Shown piece by piece: positions 33,621 through 44,590 of a stretch of DNA of 64,000 nucleotides (positions are counted from its first letter, which is position 1; each line of letters opens with the position of its first letter). The notes beneath the pieces were generated by a model. It was not told the origin of the DNA. It did no database searches and saw nothing but the letters and a program-made list of their open reading frames with translations. The position numbers and the translations under genes were made by a program. Origin of the DNA: Dicyema japonicum (lineage: Eukaryota; Dicyemida; Rhombozoa; Dicyemidae); contig RDEW01000050.1 of the NCBI GenBank assembly GCA_011109175.1, forward strand, positions 88,694-152,693. Direction: 5' to 3'.

Positions 33621-33980
33621 CGAACAAAAACAAACATGGTAATTTTAAAAATTTGAAGAACAAAGGTTTACTACTTTAAAAATAAACTAACTTAATTTAA
33701 AATGAAAAAAATTAACTATATTAGATAACATTAAAAAATTATTTACTTAGATAACATTATGATCTATTTGACTAAGTCTATTGGATTGACCAAAGAACTA
33801 ATGAAAATGATTCTGATGTTATTGCACTTTGACAAATATATTAAATTATTGATAGAGTATATTCCACACCTCATGTAAATCAACTGAGTTCACTAAACAC
33901 AATCTAGTTATCTTTACCATCACAAAAAATCCAACTAACATTTAATATAAATTATTCCAAACGCATATTTAATAGAAAAG
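33621..33980. other. No feature seen
   Basis: AT-rich spacer downstream of the TTC14-like gene. Confidence 0.4.
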
Positions 33981-35386
33981 TTACTTCTTCTTTAAAACCT
34001 CCAAAAACTTCTTCATATCAGCCAAAGACATCTCCTCAGCCTCAACTTTAGTACCAGGATTAATGGATGTAACATCAATTGGTTTCCTCTTAATAGGCAA
34101 ACTCAACATATTCTCCACCACCCGCTTTGTCTTCACAGGGACTATGCTCGGGGAAGGCATCACTGGTTTTACTTCTACAGGTTCATCAGACTCCACGGAT
34201 TCGACTTCTTCTTTACGAGTTATCTCTTCGATCTCCTTTACAAGACCCTCATCCCCCGAAGACAACTTCACAGCCTCATCAAAGCACTTTTTAGCCCGTT
34301 CCGTCTTCCCCTTTGCCCAAAGACTGAATAACTAAAACACAAGTTGTTACATTCGTCCCTTCTCAGCCACAGCCTCCCAACAAGCAGCATATATCCCAAC
34401 GCATATTCCACGCATTTTAAGGCATCCCTGAGTTTTCTTTGTTCTCTGTACCGTTTAGCCCGTCGAACACTGAAGGATTATTAAAATCCATCACCTTTGA
34501 AGAGCACAAGCCATGTCCTGTTGATCCCGTAGAGACTGAATAGTCACATTCTTCAGTTCAGATCCGTTCCTCAGCGAACCGTCATTCCAGAAGGGACTCT
34601 TGTGAATGCACATCAAGTCCTATGAGAGTGAAGACTGCGTCGATTCCCTTCCTGTTTTTTAAACTCAATCGAGTCTTCAAGACTTCTTATAAAGCTACTT
34701 TCCGACTTTTTTCTATTTTCAGCAAAATAACTGAAACCTGTAATATTTTGGGAGTTCATACTCATCGACTTTGCCCTTATATATTAAATAAAATAAATAC
34801 AAGTTTTCTGTTGTTTAAAATCAAATCGGGGGAGGTTCGCTCGAACAGTGAAAGGTAAATGGTTTTGTCGATGACACTAAGGACAGCCGCCCTTATAAAG
34901 TCTCCAACTTTCAGATTGTCATCAATCATGTAGTAATCAGGGATTTCATCAAATTTACAAAAAGCCTTAAAAATTAATATTGTCAATGCAATTTAGTTTT
35001 AAAAATAAATACATTTAAAATAAATAAAATTAACTTTTATGTTTAGTTGTGCTAAGTCACGTGGTTCTTCATCACAAGTGGCGACCACGTTCAGTGTGAG
35101 CTGATCATAGCCTATAAAAGTCACATGTCCGTAAAGAATAGTTCCATTTGTTATTGTCTTGATAATAATAATAGTTTTTACCTTGTAAAACATGTTTAGC
35201 CTTTCAAAATTGGTTATATTAGCAAAGGCCTCAATGGGTGGTAGTTTAGAGTAGAAATCTAGTATTCATTATTAACAATCAACCATCTGTGAGGTCTTTC
35301 ACTTCAAAAACATCGTTTTTTGAGATAAGCCTGCTTATGTGCGGCTTTTTGGCAGCAATGATATCTTCAACCACGTCGCCCCACAT
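33981..35386 (-). CDS. TTC14: TTC14-like protein (S1 RNA-binding domain plus TPR)
   Basis: Start 35,386: MWGDVVEDIIAAKKPHISRL. After a 25-nt intron DFYSKLPPIEAFANITNFER; after a 24-nt intron the S1-like domain TNGTILYGHVTFIGYDQ; a 66-nt intron; AFCKFDEIPDYY and LKVGDFIRAAVLSVIDKTIY; then LGKVDEYELPKYYR, RDQQDMACALQSVRRAKRYR, a TPR pair (ALKCVEYAL ... GKTERAKKCFDEAVKL, spaced 34 residues) and an acidic tail ending FLEVLKKK at 33,981. Order and motifs follow TTC14, a nuclear protein of unclear function. One TPR frame needs a 2-base AT removal in the run ATATAT at 34,389-34,394. The joins near 34,600-34,650 are unresolved. Confidence 0.78.
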
Positions 35387-36098
35387 AAATCTAAATTAAT
35401 AATTTTTATTATTTAAATTAAAAATATAATCCTAAATTAAGAGAATAATATACACAATTATTTTTACAGTCTGAGATTACTTTGTATAAATAATTCACTG
35501 TTATTATAATGGTTTTCAAGTTTTAGGATTAATTCTACTTGAGATAACTTATTATTTTTTTCTAAAAACAGTTTCTAACAAGTATATTGGAAAATCTAGA
35601 TGTGAATAATAATCAATGCCATCATGTTGTAGGAATAATATAAAATAATAAATGTTTTTTAATTATTTGAAAAGAACTTCGGTTTACGGGAACGTACATT
35701 GATAACCAGGTGTTTAGAGAATGTATTGAAACTGATCGCAGCGTAATGTTTCAAAGTAGGTCAGGGTGTATATGACAAATGTGTTCTGGAGAAGGGATAC
35801 CGGTTCCATTTGCATCTTCCAACCCTGATTTAATTTGTTTTAGTGTTTTTCAGAATTGATGAGATGAACTTTTCCCGTTGAGGGGATTGACCAAGTGACG
35901 CCATTTCTGATCCTGATGGTCTTTTATTCTGTGGTTGATACTTTTATTTGGTTGTTTGATAGATTTCAAGTCCATCGGATGACATTTTTTCATTTAGTTT
36001 CTTCGTTTTATGAGTGTAAGTGTCAGGGAATTAATGGTATAAAATTCGTGTATGATGAAAGAGGAATAAATATGTTGTCAGCTTTTGATCGTCCACAC
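35387..36098. other. No feature seen
   Basis: AT-rich, probable upstream region of the TTC14-like gene, then unassigned sequence. Confidence 0.4.
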
Positions 36099-37020
36099 TT
36101 ATGATTTTGCGGCTTCATCTATCGAACGTATATGGGATGATAGTTTTTTGACGAATTCCGAGTCAACGAAGTCAGAGAAGCCAGACCAGTCAACCTTCTT
36201 ATAGTTCTTGAAACTTTTCACTTCGGTCTGGAATGTCCGGCGTCTCCGAAATCCTCGTAACATAAGAAGGATGGAATTATGGTCGCTAGAAAAACCATAA
36301 TTCACATCCCATGTAGTGATTCCTGCTAAAGAGGGTGAACATAAGGTTAAATTAGAAGTGCAGCTCTCAGTGCTTCTTAAAAGGGTTCTTGTGTGTAATT
36401 TAGGTCATTCAGGATAATCATATCAATAAGACCATTTGCGATGAACTCGCCTTGGTTGTCAGAAGACTGTGAAGGAAGCCAAATGGGGTGTCGGGCATTT
36501 AGATCGCCACATATTATAACGTTTTTGAGTACTGAGAGGCGTGGTATATTTGGGGTGTAGGATTTTGCAGGATTCTTGTGGTGGAATATATAGGTTAATC
36601 AAATTGATCTAAAAAGACGGGTACAGCTCCATTTTTATGGTGATCTGCTCCATGGTATCGTCTGAGTCTAAAAGATCTGAAGTCCGTCGACTCACGTCAA
36701 TGAAGGGTATACAGTTCTTTATAATTGTGAGTAGTCCTCCACCTGGTCTTCCCTGGCGGTCCTTGTGAATTACCGGTAGGCATATTAATCGATATTTTCC
36801 ATGGTTTTCATCGAGATAGTACGTAATTTTGGTCTCTTGTATACAGCCAATAGAAATGTTGTATCTTTCTAGGTCATCACAGAGAGTATTTCTTGACTGA
36901 GGCTTAGATGTCCTTCTAGCATTGAACGTAAGAAGCTTTAGGGCAAGCATATTCTTTTGTATCTTTTGCTTTTTAGACATTTTTCTTAACCTTTGTACAG
37001 ATAAGAAACGAGGCATGTCA
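36099..37020 (-). mobile_element. LINE endonuclease, 2A-LINE relative without the 2A motif
   Basis: Minus frames: LALKLLTFNARRTS, CIQETKITYYLDEN, RPGGGLLTIIKNC, then ICGDLNARHPIWLPSQSSDN in another frame and NYGFSSDHNSILLMLRGF (36,305). These align with the endonuclease at 4.9-5.8 kb. The region before LALKL is basic (RLRKMSKKQKIQKN) and shows no NPGP. The RT is missing. Confidence 0.8.
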
Positions 37021-37176
37021 CCACCTCACCAACAAAAAAATGTTACTGTTCTTTACAATGGACAGACGATGGCACATTATTGACATTTAATTTTAAAATA
37101 ATAATTTTTCACTAAATGATACAATGTATTTTAATTTAAATATAAGCAACACGTAAATTAATCGTTGTGTGTCAAT

Positions 37177-37402
37177 ATGGACCAACTTTCCGAACTTTTT
37201 AAACCACTAAACAAATTTTACGTGGACTCCCGTCGTTTTCTAAATAAATGTGGAAAGACCAGATGGAAAAGGTTTAAACTTAATCATAACTTCAGAATTT
37301 CGAAAAATAACCTACGCCACCTTAATAGGCTTTGCAATAATGGGAATAATCGGATATCTCGTCAAAATCATTCATATTCCAATTAATAACATCATTGTGT
37401 AA
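37177..37402 (+). CDS. SEC61G: Sec61 translocon gamma subunit
   Basis: Single-pass tail-anchored subunit of the ER protein channel. [20 protein letters not shown] is the amphipathic N-terminus; after a 24-nt intron, [20 protein letters not shown] and [11 protein letters not shown]-stop form the membrane anchor, nearly as in other animals. The length (about 66 residues) fits the family. The two exons are one base out of frame: the AAAA run at 37,267-37,270 would need to be AAA. Likely a sequencing error, since both halves are otherwise well conserved. Confidence 0.93.
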
Positions 37403-37923
37403 GTCACGTGGTTAATTTTTAGTGGACATTGACTTAGATTTTAGTTATTTTGTTTGTTCCTCTAAAATAAAATTATTTAATTTTTAAAGTCCCACATACC
37501 CTCACGTAAATACAAAATAGTTTTCATATTTAACAACGGGGTGAAATTTTTGAGTATAAACTTATCGTTAATGGTGGAATAGGATTTGATATGAGATATA
37601 TAGACACAGATGTTGGTCGGGGATTTTAACTTGTGACTTGTTTGCTTACCCTTACCATCAATTCACGTGATCCAGACATTAGAATTAACATATTCCACTA
37701 TACCTTCAGTTACCTAATAACTTTGTTAATTGACTCCCGTCTCTTTAACTTGTACTAAGCCAGTGGCTACTGAGCATTATTACCCAAGGATCACCAGGTT
37801 AAATTTGAGAGCGCTCAAAAACTAACTCCGGACCGACGAGGATAGGCTGACGGGCATCATGTGTTACCCTTTTTATTAGGGACGATATAATCTCGTATTT
37901 TGATTGTTTAAAGTTATTTAAAA
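37403..37923. other. No feature seen
   Basis: Spacer between SEC61G and the next plus-strand gene. Confidence 0.4.
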
Positions 37924-39162
37924 ATGATTTTGTTTAAGGAATTGCTTGATATGGCGACACCTTTAATGATTTACGTTGTCATTCAACAAAAATGTGTTTT
38001 TGGATATAATGATTCGAAATTTGGTCAAACAATATTGGGAGCTGTTTGAATGACGGACAACCTTTGTAGGAAAGTGTGGGAGATTGGCATTGACCATGGA
38101 ACATTTGCGTAAACAATAGTCGTCGGTATATTGTGGAGTGGCATTCACGATTGTTCCCGGGTGCTCTTGAGGTGACTTTTAAAATTATAATATTCATAGG
38201 AGCTGTGTAGGGCTATCCATATGTTAGAGTTATTTGTTGAACGTGACTTGAATGTGGTAATGATAGGTAGGGTAAAGTTTAGTTTGATGCTGTATTGTTT
38301 TATACATGTCGTAAATGATTTTGTGGGAGAGACGCTAAGACTTAGTTTTCGGAGGGCCTTATACGACTTGACTGGCGGCTTGTTAATGTTTATTTTTTGT
38401 GGCAATGGTGATATGCTCCATGTATAAGCTTCAAATTAAATCAGAGTTTCTTTTCTAGAGTTTATGGATTTTATATCGTCAGGATGATTTCATCATGGGT
38501 AAATAGGATCCAGTTGGAAAATTTTTGGATTTTTTTCAAATAAACTCTGATCCTCGGATAAGTCCTTTTGAGATACTAAAGAGTAGTATTTGATTAGTAT
38601 ATCGTAATTTAGTTCAAAGTCTTTTTATGTAGGGTTTTCCGATGAGATCTTTGGATTCTCTTGTCAACTGTTTAATCCTCGTATTTTTGATTTGATTTCA
38701 TCATTGAGAGTACGTAATCTCTGTGTCATTTTTAGTCCTCGTACCGAATCGTCTAAAAGTACTACTGATTGGAATAAACTATTTCCTCACGTTGTGTACA
38801 TGGAACATATTATTAAAGGAAACACTGCTATTAATGACAAGTTGACAATGGTAGGAAGCTGCCTTTGAAAACACAATCTTGTCTTGATCTCGAAAGATTT
38901 GTTTGCGGTCTCTTATGGTTTCATATCTAACATAACAGTTGACAAGGAATATTTAGGATCGATGGTTTGTCGTTTCCTCTAAGTGTTTAGATCCTCAATC
39001 AGCATATTCCTCCTCTTATAGTGGGAATTATTTCTCAGTCAGAAAAGGTGTTTGAATGATGTAAGGGATGAAATTCTAAAGGTAAAAGAACAAAAGTTTG
39101 TAGAGGAGTGCACCAGTATGAAAGACATTCAACGGAAATGGATTTTCGTAGTTAGAAGTTAG
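37924..39162 (+). CDS. spliced gene, possibly a gamma-tubulin complex component
   Basis: Conserved-looking open pieces on the plus strand: MILFKELLDMATPLMIYVVI (from 37,924), YIVEWHSRLFPGALE then, across a 28-nt GT-AG gap, ELCRAIHMLELFVERDLNV; FRRALYDLTGGLLMFIFCGN; across gaps of 23 and 29 nt SFFSRVYGFYI and DPVGKFLDFFQINSDPR; and later QKRCLNDVRDEILKVKEQKF with a stop at 39,162. The run FF..VYGFYIDPVG.F resembles the L..WIY.G.I.DPY.EF motif of gamma-tubulin complex (GCP) proteins. An in-frame TGA near 38,090 and an unclear middle part leave the model incomplete; it could be another family. Confidence 0.38.
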
Positions 39163-39493
39163 AGTGAAACACGACCTGGTATCCGGTTTTAAGCATAGTC
39201 GGTGATGTCCTCGTATAAAATTTTTATGATAGTTAGAAGGCCTCCACAAAGTTTTCCATGTTTTTCACAATAAACACAGAATATTGAGGAACCTCCTTGT
39301 TCCACAACTACTTCAGAATTTGGACTCATGTAACAGAATACCAGTACAGTAGTTCTTCATAAAGCTCCTAAGTTCAAGGACCTAGTTCTTCACTGCAAGG
39401 CACAAAATACCAGTCGTTTCCATATAAAAATCTAAACTTATTTATTTTAAAATTAACATTGAAAATAAATTATTTAAATTTAAACAATTTTGG

Positions 39494-40299
39494 ATGGCGC
39501 ATTTGCTCGATGTGTACCAATACAGGATAGATGGACGGTTGGCCGAGGATGTTCGTAAAATCACATCAGAATTCAATTTAACCAGGCAGGCTGACGGTTC
39601 TGTATGCCTGGAACAGGGAAACACGTCCATATTAGCTTCTATATATGGTCCCCATGAGGTTGTACATAAAAGAGGTCAGTGTAGGTCGATGACTTCCATA
39701 AACCTGATCCTGAGAGGGCAATTATCAACTGTAACTTTAGCCAGGCTTCATTTACAAGCTCACAATGGAGGAAACACATGTCTGGTGGAAGGAGAGTTCA
39801 CGAGATTGAAGAAGTCGTGAAGAGAACGTTTGAAAGTGCCATTCAACTTGACCTCTACCCAAGATCTCAAATTGACATCTTCCTTGAGGTTTGGGACATA
39901 TATGACCCTGAAGGTTATCCAAGCAGACGGCAGCATCCTTAGTGCTTGCATAAACGCCTCTACCCTCGCTCTGATAGACTCTGGAATCCCTCTCTTGGAC
40001 TTTGTGTGTGCCTCCAGTGCCGCCATCCTTGGTAGAACAGTGGTTGTGGACGTTTCTTCCGCGGAGGATCTCCACTCTATCCCCCAGGTTCAATTTCAGA
40101 GGAAATATAGCTGACCTTAGCGATTATGCCGAAAACTCAGAAACTAGTGCAGTTGTCTGTAACTGGAAGAGTTCATAGCCAGGATTTGATTAGAGTAATC
40201 GATGCGGCAAAGGAGGGTTCTAAGAAAGTTTATTTGTCCATGAAGGATATGCTGAGACAACATTTGTCTGCTCTCTCAGTTTCTGTCCAACCCAATTAA
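39494..40299 (+). CDS. EXOSC4: exosome complex component RRP41 (EXOSC4)
   Basis: A non-catalytic RNase PH-type ring subunit of the RNA exosome. Start 39,494, stop 40,299. Removing introns of 26, 25 and 23 nt leaves 732 nt, 243 residues, the family length. Blocks: YRIDGRLAEDVRKI, QADGSVCLEQGNTSILASIY, INCNFSQASFTS, LDLYPRSQIDIFLEV, QADGSILSACINASTLALID, SGIPLLDFVCASSAAI and the C-terminal helix region. Apart from PARN, this is the second RNA-decay gene in the window; they are far apart and not co-regulated as far as can be seen. Confidence 0.96.
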
Positions 40300-40379
40300 C
40301 TTTCTTAATAATGAGTTTTTATAATCTTTGTGAATCAATAGGTTTGTGGTTGTCTAAGATCATTGGTCTTTTAGTATTT

Positions 40380-41700
40380 AGGGTGACTCTATTATGGTGA
40401 TAATTATTAATTCCTTTATTCATTCCGTGCTACTTAAGGGCTCAGGTAACGCACCTGACAATAAATACTTCTTCCATTTCCGTTCAGACATGATCCCGGC
40501 ACACTGCACTTATTTAACACCCAAGACCACGGTAAAACCAAAACTAACTATCATGTGATGCGCTCCGCCAAAATCCTCATTCTTTCCCGGTGCTCCTCCC
40601 TCGTACCCACACAAGCTCGTACAGGGCAGCTGACTGTATTTGCAGGGCCACCTTCCCGCATACCGGAGTTTTGTTAGATGAGGGCCTCCAGAGTAGTCGG
40701 TCCGGTTCTGTGTCTCCCACAAAACCACAGCTCCGTCATTCTGAAAGCCTTCTTTTGAGCGTCCTCGATTTTCTTAGTGTTCGTCCATGATAATGAAGGT
40801 CCCCACGAAGCACACGCGTACGAGAAGCATGTTCGATGTATTGCTTGTAAATGTTCATCAAGACCAGGTGGGTACCTGTCTTCCATATTCCAGATAAACA
40901 TTTTAATACATTAATCCTCTTCTCGCACTTCAGAACAATGTTTGCCACGTGTGGTGACAAACATAAGTGTGTATCCAGTGTCACGCTTAGGATCTTCTGA
41001 CATTTGGTGAAGGGGATTTCAATGTTGTCCAATTTTAACTTGGCAGTCATCTTCCTCAACCTTTTGTCCGAAGTAAACATAGACGTGACTGACTTTCTGG
41101 AATTATCGTGAGTCGGTTCTTCATTACCCATGTGTTGAGTCGGTCCAGGTTTATTTGTAATCTTTCTGTAGCATTTTGATATCCCGATCACGCGAGGACA
41201 AAACAATGTCGTTGCATATGAGAGTAGAACATTGTTATTGGATTCCGGTGTCGGGAGGTCTGCCAGGTATAAATTGAATAAGGCGGGGGATAAAGGAGAT
41301 CCTTGGGAGACACCGTTTGGGAGAAGACGTGAGACTGATTTCAGTCCTCCGAGGCGTCCCCTTCGTCCAGTTAAGAAATTCGTTATCCAAAGTTTAAGCT
41401 TCCCCGGGATCTCGGACTGGAAAATTTTCTTTGATAATATTTTCTCGGAATAGAATCAAAGGCCTGTTGATGTTTAATTGGAGAGCAGTAAATTTCTTTT
41501 CTCCACAGTGGGCTGAGGGTTTTCGCCGGGAATGTTTGGACTTTCTTGAAACACATCGCCGGGGGTCGATAATGACCCCGGGGGAAGGGGTCTAATGGTC
41601 CTTTTCGGGAGGGTATTAGAAGCCCTCTGGGCGTTGCCAAATCCTTTTGAATTTTTTAAATTGGTGGACCACATAACGCCACGCTATAATTGGTTTTATG
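40380..41700 (-). mobile_element. Internally deleted 2A-LINE member
   Basis: Minus strand: the LINE head (GCGTTATGTGGTCCACC, AAAAGGACCATTAGACCCC at about 41,690-41,560) is followed almost at once by an RT piece containing AFDSIPRKYYQRKF (about 41,455) and, further on, SVTSMFTSDKRLRKMTAKL, CQKILSVTLDTHLCLSPHVA, SYACASWGPSLSWTNTKKIE and a 3' UTR CCAAGACCACGGTAAAACC (reverse) shared with 54.55 kb. Endonuclease, linker and first RT motifs are absent. The element is 1.3 kb rather than 3 kb. Confidence 0.75.
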
Positions 41701-42093
41701 AAAAGAAATGAGAATAAGACGGTTACTCTTTTAAAATATTATTTTTTTATATTAAGAGTATCAATTCATTCTTGGTTCATTCCTTTTTTAACTTTGATAA
41801 CCAAAAAGGTGTCAGTTGATCTACCTGTCTCGTGAGCGGCCCAATATCAACAAAATCGGCCTCGTCGTTGTACCCTTTCTACTATCTGGGAGACATGATG
41901 TTTCGGAAAGAGTCGTATGCATCAATGTCCTGGGTTCACGCCAAATTAGTGGATCCTGGATTATCTACTTTGAGGGAACAAGACTACATTATGTCTACCA
42001 TTTCCTAATCAACTACATGGGTTAATAATTATTGGATAACAATTAGATAACTGATGTAATACTCAATATATAGTGAGAAAAACAAACATATTG
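41701..42093. other. No clear feature
   Basis: AT-rich; a 69-codon plus frame at 41,816 has no recognisable motif. Confidence 0.35.
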
Positions 42094-42815
42094 TGATGGA
42101 TTGCATGGCAAATGACATTATGTGCATTTATGCATTTCAAAGAATTATGAAAAATTTAGGATTTCTTAATAAAGGACAAAAATTTGACAAACAAATAAAA
42201 AATGATCTAATAAAAATTCACAGGTTATACGAATTTTATAAGAGTAAGTCGATGCTTCATAACTATCACAGCAGTGATCCAACCTTTTCAATCTTCGGTG
42301 GGGACCTTTTGTAGCATCGACAACCTTTCTGACGCTATCAAAATATCCGTAGACTTGGCGTATTCTCATAGCTAATTTATAGAATGTTAGACAGAACATA
42401 TGATAGTCTAAATGAAATAAGAAGCCTAAAGTGTAATGTATCAGTTCCATACAATGTGGAGAAAATTGAGGGTGACTATGTCTTTAAGGAAGACACGGGA
42501 CTTTACTTCCTGGCTAGTAAAAATGGAAAATCTGTTGACTGCATTCTGTTTCCATTTGAGATCAGTGGTTTATGTGATTATTTATTATAGAGGAGATAAC
42601 CATTGACGAAATCAAAGAGATAATTAAAAGCAGAATAAAAACTGAGTTAGATGGGAATGTTTTGGATTCCTTTCAGAGTTTCATCAAACGATTTAGGATG
42701 ACTTCAAAGACTTTAGAATTCAATGAATTTGAGGAATATTGTAAAGATAATGAATGTGGGGCAATAAATAGCAGATTCTCATTGATAAAAAATGCTAATT
42801 CTAATTTTTTTTGAT
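42094..42815 (+). CDS. unidentified spliced gene
   Basis: Open pieces with host-type joins: MANDIMCIYAFQRIMKNLGF onward from 42,094; a 21-nt gap to SKSMLHNYHSSDPTFSIF; a gap of uncertain size (17 or 41 nt); then MLDRTYDSLNEIRSLKCNVS, VEKIEGDYVFKEDTGLYFLA, and across a 23-nt intron EEITIDEIKEIIKSRIKTEL, LEFNEFEEYCKDNECG to a stop at 42,815. The C-terminal part is acidic and helical. No family recognised; no repeats of it in the window, so a host gene is more likely than an element. Confidence 0.5.
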
Positions 42816-43506
42816 TAAATAGAATTGTTTACATGTGGATTATTCGATAAGTTAATCTGACCCAATTAGTGCTACTGGACCTCCCTGCCTGTGTTGATTG
42901 CAAGTTGTCTCTCAAATTTATCTTCACATATTATTTTATAAGTTTCGAAGGGGAATCATCCGTGCACTCCTCATTCTTTTTACTGATGTTTTGATAAAAA
43001 CATAATCATCTTAATCGAAGGTTGACTGGAGTTCAGGGAGAAATACTGATTGTGGTAGATCTGTGAGGTTTAAATTCTCAACCTATCGAAGCGGATGGGT
43101 TGTTTAGTCTCAGCCTTAGTCATAAAACATAAATTAATGGAACGAAGTTAGTTGACTATATTTGTTCATTAGATTATGTAGTTATTGGAATGTTTGGGTG
43201 TTACTCCATTGATGTAGGATTGGGCTTGCTAGATGACCTATGGTTAATGTCATTTGAGGTAAGTCACAAATGGAAACAAAGAACATGATTTTTAGCATCG
43301 ATGACCTTAATTAAAATCTAATATGAGCCCTTACTGTTCAATTATCAACTAAACATTGTTAGTCAAAGCTAAAACCTCGAGGATTCTTTGATCCAACTGC
43401 TATCCTTCTTGGGTTCCATTAGATCGTTGATAGAAGAGAGCTACTTGGTTAAATTAGCCAAACAATTTTAAAATGGGGACAAGAAAGGAAGTTTATTTAG
43501 TCAAAA
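42816..43506. other. No feature seen
   Basis: AT-rich spacer between two genes that converge. Confidence 0.4.
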
Positions 43507-44029
43507 TTAGTAAGAATTACAAGGACCATATAGTACGGAATAGTTTGAATACCCCACATCATAGTAATTAAACATTAAAAGAAGGCAAAGAGTGAAGGTG
43601 GACACAAACGTGAGAACAATCTGACATAACTTCTCCAATGACTGTCCTCTGTAATTGAGGTAGTCATGCATTACTATTGACACATTCCTTCAATCATCAG
43701 TGCCAATATACCAATGTGCATGTAGCCATATTGTAGAGGTTAGAAGACACTCAAATAATGGTCCCCCAAAGTAGAAGCACACAGGGATGAGAGGATATAC
43801 AGACATGATTACATATCTCTCCAATAACCACTTTTTAGGATGGGTCAAGTAACCACTTTCCTCTGGCATATTTATTATTAGTACCTTTAAAATCTGTCTC
43901 CCTCTTTAGTGCCTGTCTGGCAATCACATTCATGACAGAAGATGTGCTGAATGAGGATCTTTTAAGACAAGTCAATCCCCTATTCCCTTTTATTAAGTTT
44001 AGTGAAATATGTCGCAGTGGATTAAACAT
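43507..44029 (-). CDS. SDHD: succinate dehydrogenase cytochrome b small subunit
   Basis: Membrane anchor of mitochondrial complex II; it helps bind heme b and ubiquinone. Start 44,029, with a basic presequence (MFNPLRHISLNLIKGNRGL, then KRSSFSTSS). Two introns of 22 and 24 nt leave 477 nt, 158 residues. Helix 1 is WLLERYVIMSVYPLIPVCFY; helix 2 ends with the heme-side WLHAHWNVSIVMHDYL (LHSHWG..VTDY in other animals); helix 3 ends MFNYYDVGYSN, containing the conserved DVG. Intron 2 cuts the HW codon pair, which confirms the splice. Confidence 0.9.
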
Positions 44030-44154
44030 AACAACTAAAATAATATTTAATTTATTTATATTATTATTTTTATTTTCAATTGAATATTAATGTATAGCTA
44101 GACAGTCATTTTTTGAGTTTTTTTCTGAAAGCAAAATAAAAAAATTAGTGTGGC

Positions 44155-44400
44155 TACTTGAATTGAAGATTGTTTGTTTTTTCTGTTCCTTCTCTCCCTT
44201 TTGGCTCCATGGAGCTTCAATTGTTAACGTGCATCATGTGGCTCACCATCTCTGGTGGCACCAGATATAATCCTAAATTATATCCAAAAAGGACCATTAG
44301 TCAACAACCATCCAGAGAAGTTCCTTCTGGGCGGCATTTTCTTCAAAGTCCGAGCATACGAAGACTGATTAGGGAGGTCAGGATCACCTGAATTTTTTTT
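44155..44400 (+). mobile_element. Short 2A-LINE derivative, type B, with a mini-ORF
   Basis: A frame starting in the LINE head (CIMWLTISGGTRYNPKLYPK, compare MWFTFCGGAQ in the LINE) continues without a stop into the LINE end (IRRLIREVRIT-stop at 44,391, compare LLRRTGIT). The mini-protein of about 60-73 residues thus joins both LINE ends. A T-rich stretch follows. Related to 13,868-14,130 minus. Confidence 0.75.
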
Positions 44401-44454
44401 ATTTTTGGTTTTCTGTTTCAATAAATTTAAATTAAAAGCGAATGTTATTTTTGC

Positions 44455-44590
44455 AGGTCACTTAAAAGGCCAACCTAAAGAATGTCTCACCTTACAAAAG
44501 CAATTTATCAGGACAAAGCCCAAGTTTGATTCAATGGACATACTCACACTTCTACAAACGTTAGAGAAAAGCTCAGACCTATAACTGGAC
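44455..44590 (+). other. Possible orphan exon
   Basis: After a TTATTTTTGCAG acceptor-like site, a frame GHLKGQPKECLTLQKQFIRT continues to SMDILTLLQTLEKSSDL-stop. Looks protein-like, but no other exons were found. Confidence 0.2.

Noticed and set aside
42166-42450. 94-codon minus frame at the 42-kb gene
   Set aside because: The plus-strand pieces join through host-size introns to a longer protein; the minus frame has no support.
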